DNA of 64,000 nucleotides from Arthrobacter pascens (GTDB taxonomy: Bacteria; Actinomycetota; Actinomycetes; Actinomycetales; Micrococcaceae), in contig NZ_JAUSWY010000001.1 in NCBI RefSeq assembly GCF_030815585.1, positions 3,844,001 through 3,908,000 of the forward strand, read 5' to 3'. Numbering within the stretch: position 1 is the first letter of the stretch; each line of letters opens with the position of its first letter. A program made the position numbers and the translations under genes. The notes beneath the pieces were generated by a model that was not told where the DNA came from, made no database searches, and worked only from the letters and a program-made list of their open reading frames with translations. Shown piece after piece: positions 44,629 through 51,776 of this stretch.

Positions 44629-45809
44629 GCCTGAAAGAACAGTTCGGCAAGGATGTCCTGCTCACGGGCTGGGGCCACAGCCGTTTCGGCAAGCTCACCG
44701 AGGAGACCCTCGAGTCGCTGATCGTCCAGGTCGCCACTGAAGCCATCTCCACCGCCGGCATCGAGCCCGCACAGATCGACGAGATCTACCTCGGTCAGTT
44801 CAACTCCGGCATGATGCCGCTGGCCTTCCCGTCCTCGCTTGCCCTGCAGGTATCGGACCAGTTGGCCAACGTCCCGGCGACGCGGGTGGAGAACGCCTGC
44901 GCGTCGGGTTCGGCTGCCTTCCAGCAGGGCACCAAGTCGCTGCTTGCAGGCACCGCGAAAACAGTCCTGGTGATCGGCGCGGAAAAGATGACCCACGCGG
45001 GCGCCGAAGCGGTGGGCGCTGCGCTGCTGGGCGCGGACTACGACATGGCGGGCCAGGCGTCCACCACGGGGTTCACCGGCCTGTTCGCCGACATCGCCAA
45101 GCACTACGAGAAACGCTACGGCTCCGTGTCCGATGTCCTCGGCACCATCGCTGCGAAAAATCACCGCAACGGCGTGGACAACCCCTATGCCCAGCTCCGC
45201 AAGGATCTGGGCGAGGAGTTCTGCCGCACCGTTTCGGACAGGAACCCCATCGTGGCCGACCCCCTGCGCCGCACCGACTGCTCCCCCGTGTCCGACGGCG
45301 CCGCCGCAATTATCCTCAGCACCTCGCCTACCCGCGGAGCCACTGCGCCGGTACGGCTCGCCGGCTTCGGCCACGCGAACGACTTCTTCCCCGCCGCACG
45401 GCGCGACCCCACCGCCTTCGCGGCCACCCGGGCGTCGTGGCAGCGCGCATTGGCGATGGCCGGCGTCGGGCTTGAAGCCCTCGACTTCGCGGAAGTCCAT
45501 GACTGCTTCACCATCGCCGAACTGATCATGTACGAAGCCATGGGGCTCACCGATCCGGGGCAGGGCGCCCGGGCCATCCAAGAGGGCTGGGTGTTCAAGG
45601 ACGGTAAACTGCCCATCAACGTCTCCGGCGGTTTGAAGGCCAAGGGCCACCCGGTGGGCGCCACGGGCGTGTCGCAGCACGTCGTCGCCGCCATGCAGCT
45701 CACCGGCACCGCCGGCGACATGCAGCTGAACGGCCCCCGCCGGGCCGCGGTGCAGAACATGGGCGGCGTGGGCATTGCCAACTACGTCAGTGTCCTCGAA
45801 GCGGTATAG
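44625..45809 (+). CDS. Thiolase-family acetyl-CoA acyltransferase (SCP-x-like)
   Basis: A 394-residue thiolase. The nucleophile Cys92 lies in [10 protein letters not shown] and the catalytic His in [14 protein letters not shown]. The second catalytic Cys of classical thiolases (CIGGGQG) is replaced by NMGGVGIAN, as in the SCP-x/sterol-carrier branch and many actinobacterial acyltransferases. In the operon it would cleave acetoacetyl-CoA or another 3-ketoacyl-CoA made by the CoA transferase, giving acetyl-CoA. It is the last gene of the IclR-controlled unit. Confidence 0.88.
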   Translation: MSLKEQFGKDVLLTGWGHSRFGKLTEETLESLIVQVATEAISTAGIEPAQIDEIYLGQFNSGMMPLAFPSSLALQVSDQLANVPATRVENACASGSAAFQQGTKSLLAGTAKTVLVIGAEKMTHAGAEAVGAALLGADYDMAGQASTTGFTGLFADIAKHYEKRYGSVSDVLGTIAAKNHRNGVDNPYAQLRKDLGEEFCRTVSDRNPIVADPLRRTDCSPVSDGAAAIILSTSPTRGATAPVRLAGFGHANDFFPAARRDPTAFAATRASWQRALAMAGVGLEALDFAEVHDCFTIAELIMYEAMGLTDPGQGARAIQEGWVFKDGKLPINVSGGLKAKGHPVGATGVSQHVVAAMQLTGTAGDMQLNGPRRAAVQNMGGVGIANYVSVLEAV

Positions 45810-45886
45810 CCGCCCGCCGAGGAGCGGGACGTTGACCGGGTGCGGCTAGACTTCTTGGCACCTTCAAATCCCGTCCAAGGAGAGCC

Positions 45887-46942
45887 ATGCGTGCCACCAT
45901 CATCCACGGCCCCGGTGATATCCGAGTCGAGGACCGCGACTATCCCGTTGTCCAGCTCGCCACGGATGTTGTCGTCAGAGTGACTGCATCCTGTGTCTGC
46001 GGCTCGGACCTCTGGCCCTACCGCGGCGTGAAACCGACCCACAGGCCGTCCGCAATCGGCCATGAATTCATCGGCGTGGTGGAGAGCACCGGAGCCGAAG
46101 TCACCGGGCTCAGGGAAGGCGACTTCGTGATCGCGCCGTTTGTGGTCAGCTGTGGGAAGTGTCCGCAGTGCCTGAACGGCGTCACGGTTGCGTGTGACCG
46201 GCTCGCCGGCTGGGGCGGGAAGGACGATTCAGGGGTCAGGATCGACGGCGGCCAGGGCCAGGTCGTGCGCGTCCCGCTGGCCGAATCCACCCTCGTCAAG
46301 GTGCCCGGCGTCGACAAGGCGGACCAAGCGCTCCGGAGGAGCCTGCTTACTTTGTCCGATGTAATGGCCACTGGCCACCACGCGGCCCTCAGCGCCCAGG
46401 TAACCCCGAACCGGACGGTGGTGGTGGTGGGCGACGGGGCCGTGGGACTCTGCAGTGTGCTGGCAGCCAGGCGGCTTGGAGCCGAGCGGATTATTGCGAT
46501 GTCCCGGCACGCCGACAGGCAGGCAATCGCCCGGGAATTCGGCGCCACGGACGTTGTGGAAGAACGCGGGGACGACGGCGTTGCCAAGGTCCGCGAGCTG
46601 CTCGGCGGCGTATTGGCCGACTCCGTGCTCGAGTGCGTAGGTACCAAAGAGTCCATGGAGCAGGCACTGCACTGCGTCCGGCCCGGCGGCGCGCTGGGTT
46701 TTGTGGGCGTCCCGACCGGAGGCGCAGAGATCCCGCTGCGCTACCTGTTCGACAAGAACATCACTGTGGCGGGAGGCATGGCACCCGCCCGGACGTACAT
46801 TCCGGAACTGCTCGCCGATGTGCTCGCCGGCACCATTAATCCCGGCCGCGTCTTCGACATCGATATGCCGTTGGAAGAAGTGGCCGAAGCCTACAAGGCC
46901 ATGGACGAACGGCGGGCTATTAAGGTGCTGCTGACGCCGTAG
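45887..46942 (+). CDS. Zinc-dependent alcohol dehydrogenase (MDR)
   Basis: A 351-residue enzyme. Catalytic zinc ligands are the Cys in SCVCGSDLWPYRG and His-Glu in IGHEFIGVVE; structural zinc cysteines are in CGKCPQCLNGVTVACD. The NAD(P) motif is VVVVGDGAVGLCSVLAARRLGAERIIAM. Many close relatives are annotated for small alcohols or formaldehyde/threonine-like substrates, with no certain choice here. It has its own ribosome site AAGGAGAG and lies 77 bases after the thiolase gene. Co-transcription is possible but not needed. Confidence 0.9.
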   Translation: MRATIIHGPGDIRVEDRDYPVVQLATDVVVRVTASCVCGSDLWPYRGVKPTHRPSAIGHEFIGVVESTGAEVTGLREGDFVIAPFVVSCGKCPQCLNGVTVACDRLAGWGGKDDSGVRIDGGQGQVVRVPLAESTLVKVPGVDKADQALRRSLLTLSDVMATGHHAALSAQVTPNRTVVVVGDGAVGLCSVLAARRLGAERIIAMSRHADRQAIAREFGATDVVEERGDDGVAKVRELLGGVLADSVLECVGTKESMEQALHCVRPGGALGFVGVPTGGAEIPLRYLFDKNITVAGGMAPARTYIPELLADVLAGTINPGRVFDIDMPLEEVAEAYKAMDERRAIKVLLTP

Positions 46943-47097
46943 GCGTGCGGTCCCGCCGTTACAGGAGTGACAGTTGATGACCGCAGCTATTGCACCGTCA
47001 AGGCTCGACCCCTAGGTTTGAGACAGCGGAAGACAGTCTCCGCATCTGCCTGCCGTCGGAGCAGGGCCAGAAAAATGGGTTACAAAGGAAGTTAGCA

Positions 47098-47301
47098 ATG
47101 GCAACAGGCACAGTTAAATGGTTCAACGCTGAAAAGGGCTTCGGCTTCATCGCTCCGGATGACGGATCCGCAGATGTTTTCGCGCACTACTCGGCAATTG
47201 CCAGCAGCGGGTACCGCTCGCTGGACGAGAACCAGAAAGTCGAATTCGATGTGACCCAGGGCCCCAAGGGCCCGCAGGCAGAGAACATTCGTCCGCTGTA
47301 A
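47098..47301 (+). CDS. cspA: Cold-shock protein, CspA family
   Basis: A 67-residue single cold-shock domain. RNP1 is KGFGFI and RNP2 is [30 protein letters not shown] is the family start. It binds single-stranded RNA/DNA and acts as an RNA chaperone. The ATG at 47098 has AAGGAAG eight bases upstream. The 155-base leader is long for so small a gene, as in other csp genes where it serves temperature control. A hairpin follows the stop. Confidence 0.95.
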   Translation: MATGTVKWFNAEKGFGFIAPDDGSADVFAHYSAIASSGYRSLDENQKVEFDVTQGPKGPQAENIRPL

Positions 47302-47307
47302 CGGCTG

Positions 47308-47356
47308 AGAAGCTCCCCCGCCGGTGTGCCTACAGGGCAGCTGCGGGGGAGCTTCT
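47308..47356. terminator. Terminator-like hairpin after the cold-shock gene
   Basis: A perfect 14-bp stem: AGAAGCTCCCCCGC (47308-47321) with 47343-47356. There is no clear T-run after it. It lies between two convergent genes and may serve both. Confidence 0.65.
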
Positions 47357-47384
47357 GCATCCCTGGTTAAACCCCGGATGGCAC

Positions 47385-48320
47385 TCAGGTGCCTCCATAC
47401 CGGCGATACCATTCCACCGCTTCCGCCGAAAAACCGAAGCGTCCCGGCCGGGCGCCCGTCAGCGTCCAGAGTCTGTCGGACTGATACCAGTGGTCCTGCG
47501 ACAGCAGCGCCACCTGATGGGCGGTGAAACCGCTCTTGAGCAGGAGCGCGACGGAGCTCGCTGAGTCGGTCCGGGCTGACCATTGGGGACCGGTGATGCG
47601 CTCTTCTATGTGGCGCAGGATCTGCCCCACGGTCACCGGTATCGGTTCAGCGGCGTGGAAAGTCCCGCTCGTTCGTGTCCCCGTTGTGAGCAGCCCGGCG
47701 ATCAGGCGGCCCAGGTGTTCAACACTGATGACGGAGAGTTTGGAATCTCCGTCGCCTACAGGACCGCCCAGGATGCTCGCCATGCGGATCAGGGACGGGA
47801 TAAACCACCTGTCCCCAGGGCCGTAGATCAAGCCGGTGCGGACGACAGTACCGCCAGCCTCCAGGACGAGTTGATCGGCGGATGCCCGGCTGCGGCTCAC
47901 TGCCGATTCAGGCCGGCACGGAAGTGAGGTCTCCGTCTCGCCACGGTGTGGTCCTGTCCCGTAGACGGAGGTGGTACTGAGCTGGACGAACCCCGGGACG
48001 GTGCAGCTGGCGGCGGCTTCGAGCAGGTTCCGCGTCCCTTCATGGTTAACCAGGGCTGCCTTCGAAGCGTCGGATCCAGTGTAGGAGGCAGCGTTGACCA
48101 CGAGGTCCGCCCCGCGCATCGCTGTCTCAAGCGTCGCACGGTCGGTGATGTCGCCTGCGTATATGCTGGCTTCACTGTTCTTTATGAGGACGGTCGTCCG
48201 CCTTGTCAGGACGCGAAGGTTGATTTCTCCCCTGGCAGCGGCAGCTTGAAGAACGCCCTGGCCGATGAAACCGGACGCTCCGACCAGCAGGACGGTCGGC
48301 CGTGGGACACTCCCCTTCAT
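47385..48320 (-). CDS. NAD-dependent epimerase/dehydratase-like protein with altered catalytic motif
   Basis: A 311-residue extended-SDR protein. The nucleotide motif is VLLVGASGFIGQGVLQA at residues 10-26 and STTSVYG carries the usual catalytic Ser/Thr region. At the YxxxK position the sequence reads VSRSR (Val141, Arg145), so the classical catalytic Tyr and Lys appear to be replaced. RTGLIYGPGD follows as in the family. The gene is divergent from the butyrolactone-receptor-type regulator at 48416. In streptomycetes an SDR reductase gene often lies beside afsA and its receptor and finishes butyrolactone synthesis. The same role here is inference, weakened by the motif change. Confidence 0.7.
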   Translation of the reverse strand: MKGSVPRPTVLLVGASGFIGQGVLQAAAARGEINLRVLTRRTTVLIKNSEASIYAGDITDRATLETAMRGADLVVNAASYTGSDASKAALVNHEGTRNLLEAAASCTVPGFVQLSTTSVYGTGPHRGETETSLPCRPESAVSRSRASADQLVLEAGGTVVRTGLIYGPGDRWFIPSLIRMASILGGPVGDGDSKLSVISVEHLGRLIAGLLTTGTRTSGTFHAAEPIPVTVGQILRHIEERITGPQWSARTDSASSVALLLKSGFTAHQVALLSQDHWYQSDRLWTLTGARPGRFGFSAEAVEWYRRYGGT

Positions 48321-48357
48321 AGTTCGGACTCACTTGGGGGACCAACTTCTGCCATGT

Positions 48358-48390
48358 CCGGACGGTCCGGGCTAGGGGTACCGCGGGTAC
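48358..48390. promoter_or_regulatory. Two dyads in the divergent promoter of the receptor gene
   Basis: CCGGACGGTCCGG at 48358-48370 and GTACCGCGGGTAC at 48378-48390. The second resembles an ARE core (ACCG...GGT) but is shorter than the sites near afsA. It may be an autoregulatory site for the receptor. Confidence 0.4.
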
Positions 48391-48415
48391 ACACATCTAA
48401 TGAAAGGTCGCTGTT

Positions 48416-49087
48416 ATGCCTCTGCAGGAACGCGCCAGGGCTACAAAGGCGTCCATTGTGGAAGGCGCGGCCGCGGTGTTCGAAGAGATCGGCTACGGCA
48501 ACGCAAGCCTTAGCAGCGTCGCCGAGCGGGCAGGTGTGACCAAGGGCGCCCTGTATTTTCATTTCAAATCCAAAGAGGACCTCGCGCTGGCGGTGATCGA
48601 AGCCCAGCATGCCCTGGCCACCCAAGAAGGCGAGCGGATCGCCGGGCTGGGCCGCAGTGCCCTGTCCACCATCATTTTGACGTGCGCCAGTTTCGGGCGG
48701 CTGCTGGTTCAGGAGCCGGTGGTCCGTGCCGGCGTCCGGCTGACGCTTGAGGCATCCGCCTTCGGGCACTCGGTGACCGCTCCCTATGAGGACTGGATCC
48801 GAACCATGGAGTTCCTGACCCGCCAGGGCCAGTCCGAGGGTGAAATCGACGAGGCGTTGGATACCGCTGCCTTCGCCCGATACCTCGTTGCGTCGTTTAC
48901 CGGCGTGCAGATGGTGTCCGGCGTCCTCACGCATCGTGCTGATGTGCTGGAGCGGATCGAGGACATGTGGTCGATCCTCTTGCCGGCGATGGTTCCCGAG
49001 ACCAAACTGGCTGAGTTCCTGGATCTTGCCCGCCTGGGCGTTCATGAGGCAGATCCTGCCGAGGGCCGTTCGGGGCATTCAGTGTGA
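48416..49087 (+). CDS. TetR-family gamma-butyrolactone receptor-type repressor (ArpA/ScbR-like)
   Basis: A 223-residue TetR regulator. The DNA-binding domain spans residues 8-55 (TKASIVEGAAAVFEEIGYGNASLSSVAERAGVTKGALYFHFKSKEDLALAVI), with the KGALYFHF pattern shared by butyrolactone receptors. Trp127 in APYEDWI is the position of the ligand-pocket Trp known in CprB and ArpA. It is convergent with the afsA-like gene, whose stop lies 161 bases inside its 3' end. Expected role: bind ARE sites upstream of afsA and release them when the signal accumulates. The ligand itself is not known. Confidence 0.82.
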   Translation: MPLQERARATKASIVEGAAAVFEEIGYGNASLSSVAERAGVTKGALYFHFKSKEDLALAVIEAQHALATQEGERIAGLGRSALSTIILTCASFGRLLVQEPVVRAGVRLTLEASAFGHSVTAPYEDWIRTMEFLTRQGQSEGEIDEALDTAAFARYLVASFTGVQMVSGVLTHRADVLERIEDMWSILLPAMVPETKLAEFLDLARLGVHEADPAEGRSGHSV

Positions 49088-50012
49088 ACCGGCAGCTGAG
49101 CTCGACGCAGACGGCTCCGTCCACGCTGATGGCAGCAGTAGCCCACCCCTTTACCTGATCTTCAATGACGACGGTCCGCAAAGAGACAGACGCATCATCG
49201 TCGAGTTCGACGATTTTCAAGAATGAGGCTTCGAAGGCCTGAAAATCCAGGTCGGGAGCCGTCATCCGGACCCGAAGGGCCTGCCGGATTCCTTCCACCA
49301 TGAGAAGACCCGGAACGTGGTCCAGCGGATGGTCAAAGAACGTGGGGTTTGTCCCGTCAACGTGCAGGGGCCAGGTATCTGCGGGACCACCTGCGCCAAT
49401 GGCGACGTTGTGGGAAAACCGGTGCCCCACCTGTTCCGGCGGCAAAGGCACGGTCTGCGGTGGCTGGCCATCGGTGGCGGACCTCAGCCGCAGCCGGGCA
49501 TAGCTGGCGGGGTCCACGAGCCGCGCTCCGGCGGCCCCCGTGGCGATGGGATGACCGCCGACGTCGAAGCGTGCCTCGACCCGAAAAACGACCGGTCCGC
49601 GTGAGTTCCGTTGTGAGACATTCACGTCGAGGAGCATGTTGACTTCTGTCGGAGTGCCCGGATCGCCGGCGTGGCCGCCGAGAGCCTGGACGGACATGTC
49701 CGGCATCAGGAAGACCTGCCCCAAGGGCACGCCCTCCATTGCGTGGGCAACCAGGATGGTAGCTTGCCGCAGGGATTCAGCGATCAGTGCTGTGTCGTAC
49801 GCTCCAGGCCTGGAACAAAAGAAGGGGTGCAGCCGAGGCCACTGTGCAGTGGCCAGGTACCGGCCCTCACCGATCCTGCGGATATCGGTCATAAAAACCT
49901 CGGAAATGGCCCGGCGATGCACCAGTTCACGGGGGACCGTGCTGCTGAACGAGTGCCTCCGGTCGGCCCATTGCGATCGGCCGGCGTCGAACTTCCGGCG
50001 ATCAAAGCGCAT
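48927..50012 (-). CDS. AfsA-type gamma-butyrolactone synthase with two hotdog repeats
   Basis: A 361-residue protein with the duplicated AfsA hotdog domain. First repeat motif: HPFFCSRPGAYDTALIAESLRQA at residues 62-84. Second: FFDHPLDHVPGLLMVEGIRQA at 225-245. AfsA joins a beta-ketoacyl chain to dihydroxyacetone phosphate, the key step of A-factor-type butyrolactone synthesis. The ATG at 50012 has GGAAGGGGG upstream; a GTG five codons earlier is less likely. The last 40 residues are low-complexity and run antisense into the receptor gene, so the functional domain ends near residue 315. Two ARE-like sites lie upstream. Confidence 0.85.
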   Translation of the reverse strand: MRFDRRKFDAGRSQWADRRHSFSSTVPRELVHRRAISEVFMTDIRRIGEGRYLATAQWPRLHPFFCSRPGAYDTALIAESLRQATILVAHAMEGVPLGQVFLMPDMSVQALGGHAGDPGTPTEVNMLLDVNVSQRNSRGPVVFRVEARFDVGGHPIATGAAGARLVDPASYARLRLRSATDGQPPQTVPLPPEQVGHRFSHNVAIGAGGPADTWPLHVDGTNPTFFDHPLDHVPGLLMVEGIRQALRVRMTAPDLDFQAFEASFLKIVELDDDASVSLRTVVIEDQVKGWATAAISVDGAVCVELSCRFTLNAPNGPRQDLPHERPGGQDPGTQPVWSREPSPARGSTTCPRSAPAHQHDA

Positions 50013-50040
50013 GGTTCCCCCTTCCACAACTGACTGGTGG

Positions 50041-50068
50041 AAAAAGCATACCGACCGGATGGATTGTT
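50041..50068. promoter_or_regulatory. ARE-like operator 1 upstream of the afsA-type gene
   Basis: Contains GCATACCGACCGGATGG, matching the ARE pattern (CATACCG then CGG-ATGG) bound by butyrolactone receptors. It lies 29-56 bases before the afsA-type start, where it would block transcription. Confidence 0.65.
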
Positions 50069-50107
50069 AACCGATGGAGGACGCCGCGATTCACAGGCAA
50101 CCTCATG

Positions 50108-50133
50108 ATAAACATACCGGTCGCATGGTTTAT
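50108..50133. promoter_or_regulatory. ARE-like operator 2 upstream of the afsA-type gene
   Basis: Centre ACATACCGGTCGCATGGT flanked by ATAA and TTAT, an extended pseudo-palindrome very close to known ARE sites. It is also 75 bases before the divergent DUF1508 gene at 50208, which it could control. Confidence 0.7.
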
Positions 50134-50207
50134 TGTTGTTAGCAGCAGTATTACCGTCGGAAGGGACATCTCCGCCGGATAAACAGCGACCTAGAGCAAG
50201 GACTGCA

Positions 50208-50411
50208 GTGGCGGGCGTTTTTGAAGTTATCCAGGACAATGACGGACCGCTGCCGTTCAGATTCCTCCTGCGGGGAAGCGACGGTGCAGTCGTGGCAGTT
50301 TCCCCACAGCTCGGGAGCATCACAGCCGTGAAGGCAGGAATCAGGGCGGTCAGGGAAAGCGCGGCCAGCGGGGCCGTTGTGGACCTGACCGACGAGGCAG
50401 ACCCGAGCTGA
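50208..50411 (+). CDS. DUF1508 (YegP-like) protein, short paralog
   Basis: A 67-residue protein consisting of one DUF1508 domain: AGVFEVIQDNDGPLPFRFLLRGSDGAVVAVSPQLGSITAVKAGIRAVRESA. The GTG at 50208 is chosen because the domain begins directly after it; the frame is open from 50133. It is similar in plan to the N-terminal part of the protein at 6310 (FEVF...FRFQLKAADGTVMAVS). It is divergent from the afsA-type gene across the two ARE-like sites, so butyrolactone control is possible. Function unknown. Confidence 0.7.
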   Translation: MAGVFEVIQDNDGPLPFRFLLRGSDGAVVAVSPQLGSITAVKAGIRAVRESAASGAVVDLTDEADPS

Positions 50412-50432
50412 CAGCTGCGGTCGTCGGGCCGC

Positions 50433-51677
50433 CTACACGAAGGCCGACTTCCCTGTCACGGCACGCCCCACTATCAATGAGTTGATTTCGTAGCTGCCCT
50501 CGTAGGTGTAGAGGACCTCCGCGTCGCCAAAGAGCTTGCCCATTTCATAGTCGGCGCTGATCCCGTTGCCGCCCAGGATTGACCTGCCCATCGCCACGGA
50601 AGCCCTCGCCAGCCTGGTACACGTGGCCTTGGCCATCGCGGCCTGCGCCATTTCCAGCTTTCCGTCCTCCTGGATCCTGGCGAGTTGCGCCATCAGTGCG
50701 AGCGAGGCCGAGGCGTTCCCCAGGATTTCGGCCAGCTGCTGCTGGATGAGCTGGAACCGCGCCAGTTCCTTACCGAACTGCCGGCGTTCCAGAGAGTAGG
50801 AACGGGCGACGTCGAACGCGGCAAGCTGGATACCGGCACCTTGCCAGCCCACCCAAGCGCGTGAATCCCTCAGGAGGCGGTTGGCCCTGGAGAAGTCCGT
50901 GGCTCCCGGCAGCAGGTTGGACTCAGGAATGCGGACGTTATCCAGCACGATATCGGCATTCTGCATGATCCGCAGGCCGATCTTGTTGCAGATCTTGGTG
51001 GCCCTGTAGCCGGGGCGGTCTGTCTCCACGATGAAGCCCTTGATCTGCTGGTCCGCCTCGTCCCTGGCCCAGACCAGTGCAAAGTCGGCGATGGTCCCGG
51101 CGCCGATCCAGCGTTTGGCTCCGTTGATCACCCACTCGCCGCGCTCCAGCCGGGCAGACGTTTCAAGACCGCCGGCGATGTCCGAACCATGGTCCGGTTC
51201 CGTCAGCGCAAACGCTCCCAGCTGGGTAAAACCCGTCAGGCCCGGCAGCCAGCGATGCTTCTGTTCTTCCGAGCCGAGCTCGTCGATCATGCCCACGATC
51301 AGTTCATTATGAATCCCGACCAGGGCGGAGAGGGAAACGTCAGCCCGGGCCACCTCCACGTACATCAGGCCCTTGAAGAGTTTGGAACTGCCGTCCGTCT
51401 GAAGTCCGCCCAGGCCGAGCTGGCCCATCCCCGCCAAGAGCCCGAACGGGAACTCTTCACGGTTCCAGTAATCAATGGACGGCTGCCGCACCGAAGACTG
51501 GAGGAAGCTCCGGATGGCCAGGTAGCGCTCCCGCTCGGGTTCCGGCAACAGGTCCACGATGTACATCAGGTCTGCATCCGGAAAGGGCGGCCCCTCCGGC
51601 ACGGGCTCCGCGGGAGCCACCTGCGCAGCCTTCGGCGCGATGGATGAAGCCGCCTCCTCACGTCCTTGTGGCTGCAC
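50433..51677 (-). CDS. Acyl-CoA dehydrogenase (glutaryl-CoA-dehydrogenase-like)
   Basis: A 414-residue FAD enzyme. GAFALTEPDHGSDIAGGLETSARLERGEWVINGAKRWIGAG is the central FAD and substrate segment; the predicted base Glu lies in YTYEGSYEINSLIVGRAVTGKSAFV, the pattern of the glutaryl-CoA group. RDSRAWVGWQGAGIQLAAFDVARSYSLERRQFGKELARFQLIQQQLAEI is also typical. The first 30 residues are Ala/Pro-rich and not part of the family. It is divergent from the acyl-CoA synthetase gene across a palindrome and may degrade the acid which that synthetase activates. The exact chain is unknown. Confidence 0.9.
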   Translation of the reverse strand: MQPQGREEAASSIAPKAAQVAPAEPVPEGPPFPDADLMYIVDLLPEPERERYLAIRSFLQSSVRQPSIDYWNREEFPFGLLAGMGQLGLGGLQTDGSSKLFKGLMYVEVARADVSLSALVGIHNELIVGMIDELGSEEQKHRWLPGLTGFTQLGAFALTEPDHGSDIAGGLETSARLERGEWVINGAKRWIGAGTIADFALVWARDEADQQIKGFIVETDRPGYRATKICNKIGLRIMQNADIVLDNVRIPESNLLPGATDFSRANRLLRDSRAWVGWQGAGIQLAAFDVARSYSLERRQFGKELARFQLIQQQLAEILGNASASLALMAQLARIQEDGKLEMAQAAMAKATCTRLARASVAMGRSILGGNGISADYEMGKLFGDAEVLYTYEGSYEINSLIVGRAVTGKSAFV

Positions 51678-51718
51678 GGGCCTTCATCCCTTCGCTCTTC
51701 CAAACCCTTGGATGTCCT

Positions 51719-51758
51719 AGTATATTCACAGAGTTGGATGTTTAGTGATGCGCATCAC
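51719..51758. promoter_or_regulatory. Divergent promoter with perfect palindrome, probable MarR operator
   Basis: GTGATGCGCATCAC at 51745-51758 is a perfect 14-bp palindrome. A minus-strand -10 TATACT lies at 51724-51719, so the palindrome sits at about its -35 region. It also lies 19 bases before the synthetase ATG. The MarR gene is two genes downstream. Confidence 0.65.
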
Positions 51759-51776
51759 GTGACGAAAGGGGGCCCC

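Noticed and set aside
44076..45680. 534-residue open frame on the minus strand
   Set aside because: Antisense to the thiolase and CoA-transferase B genes, whose motifs are unambiguous.
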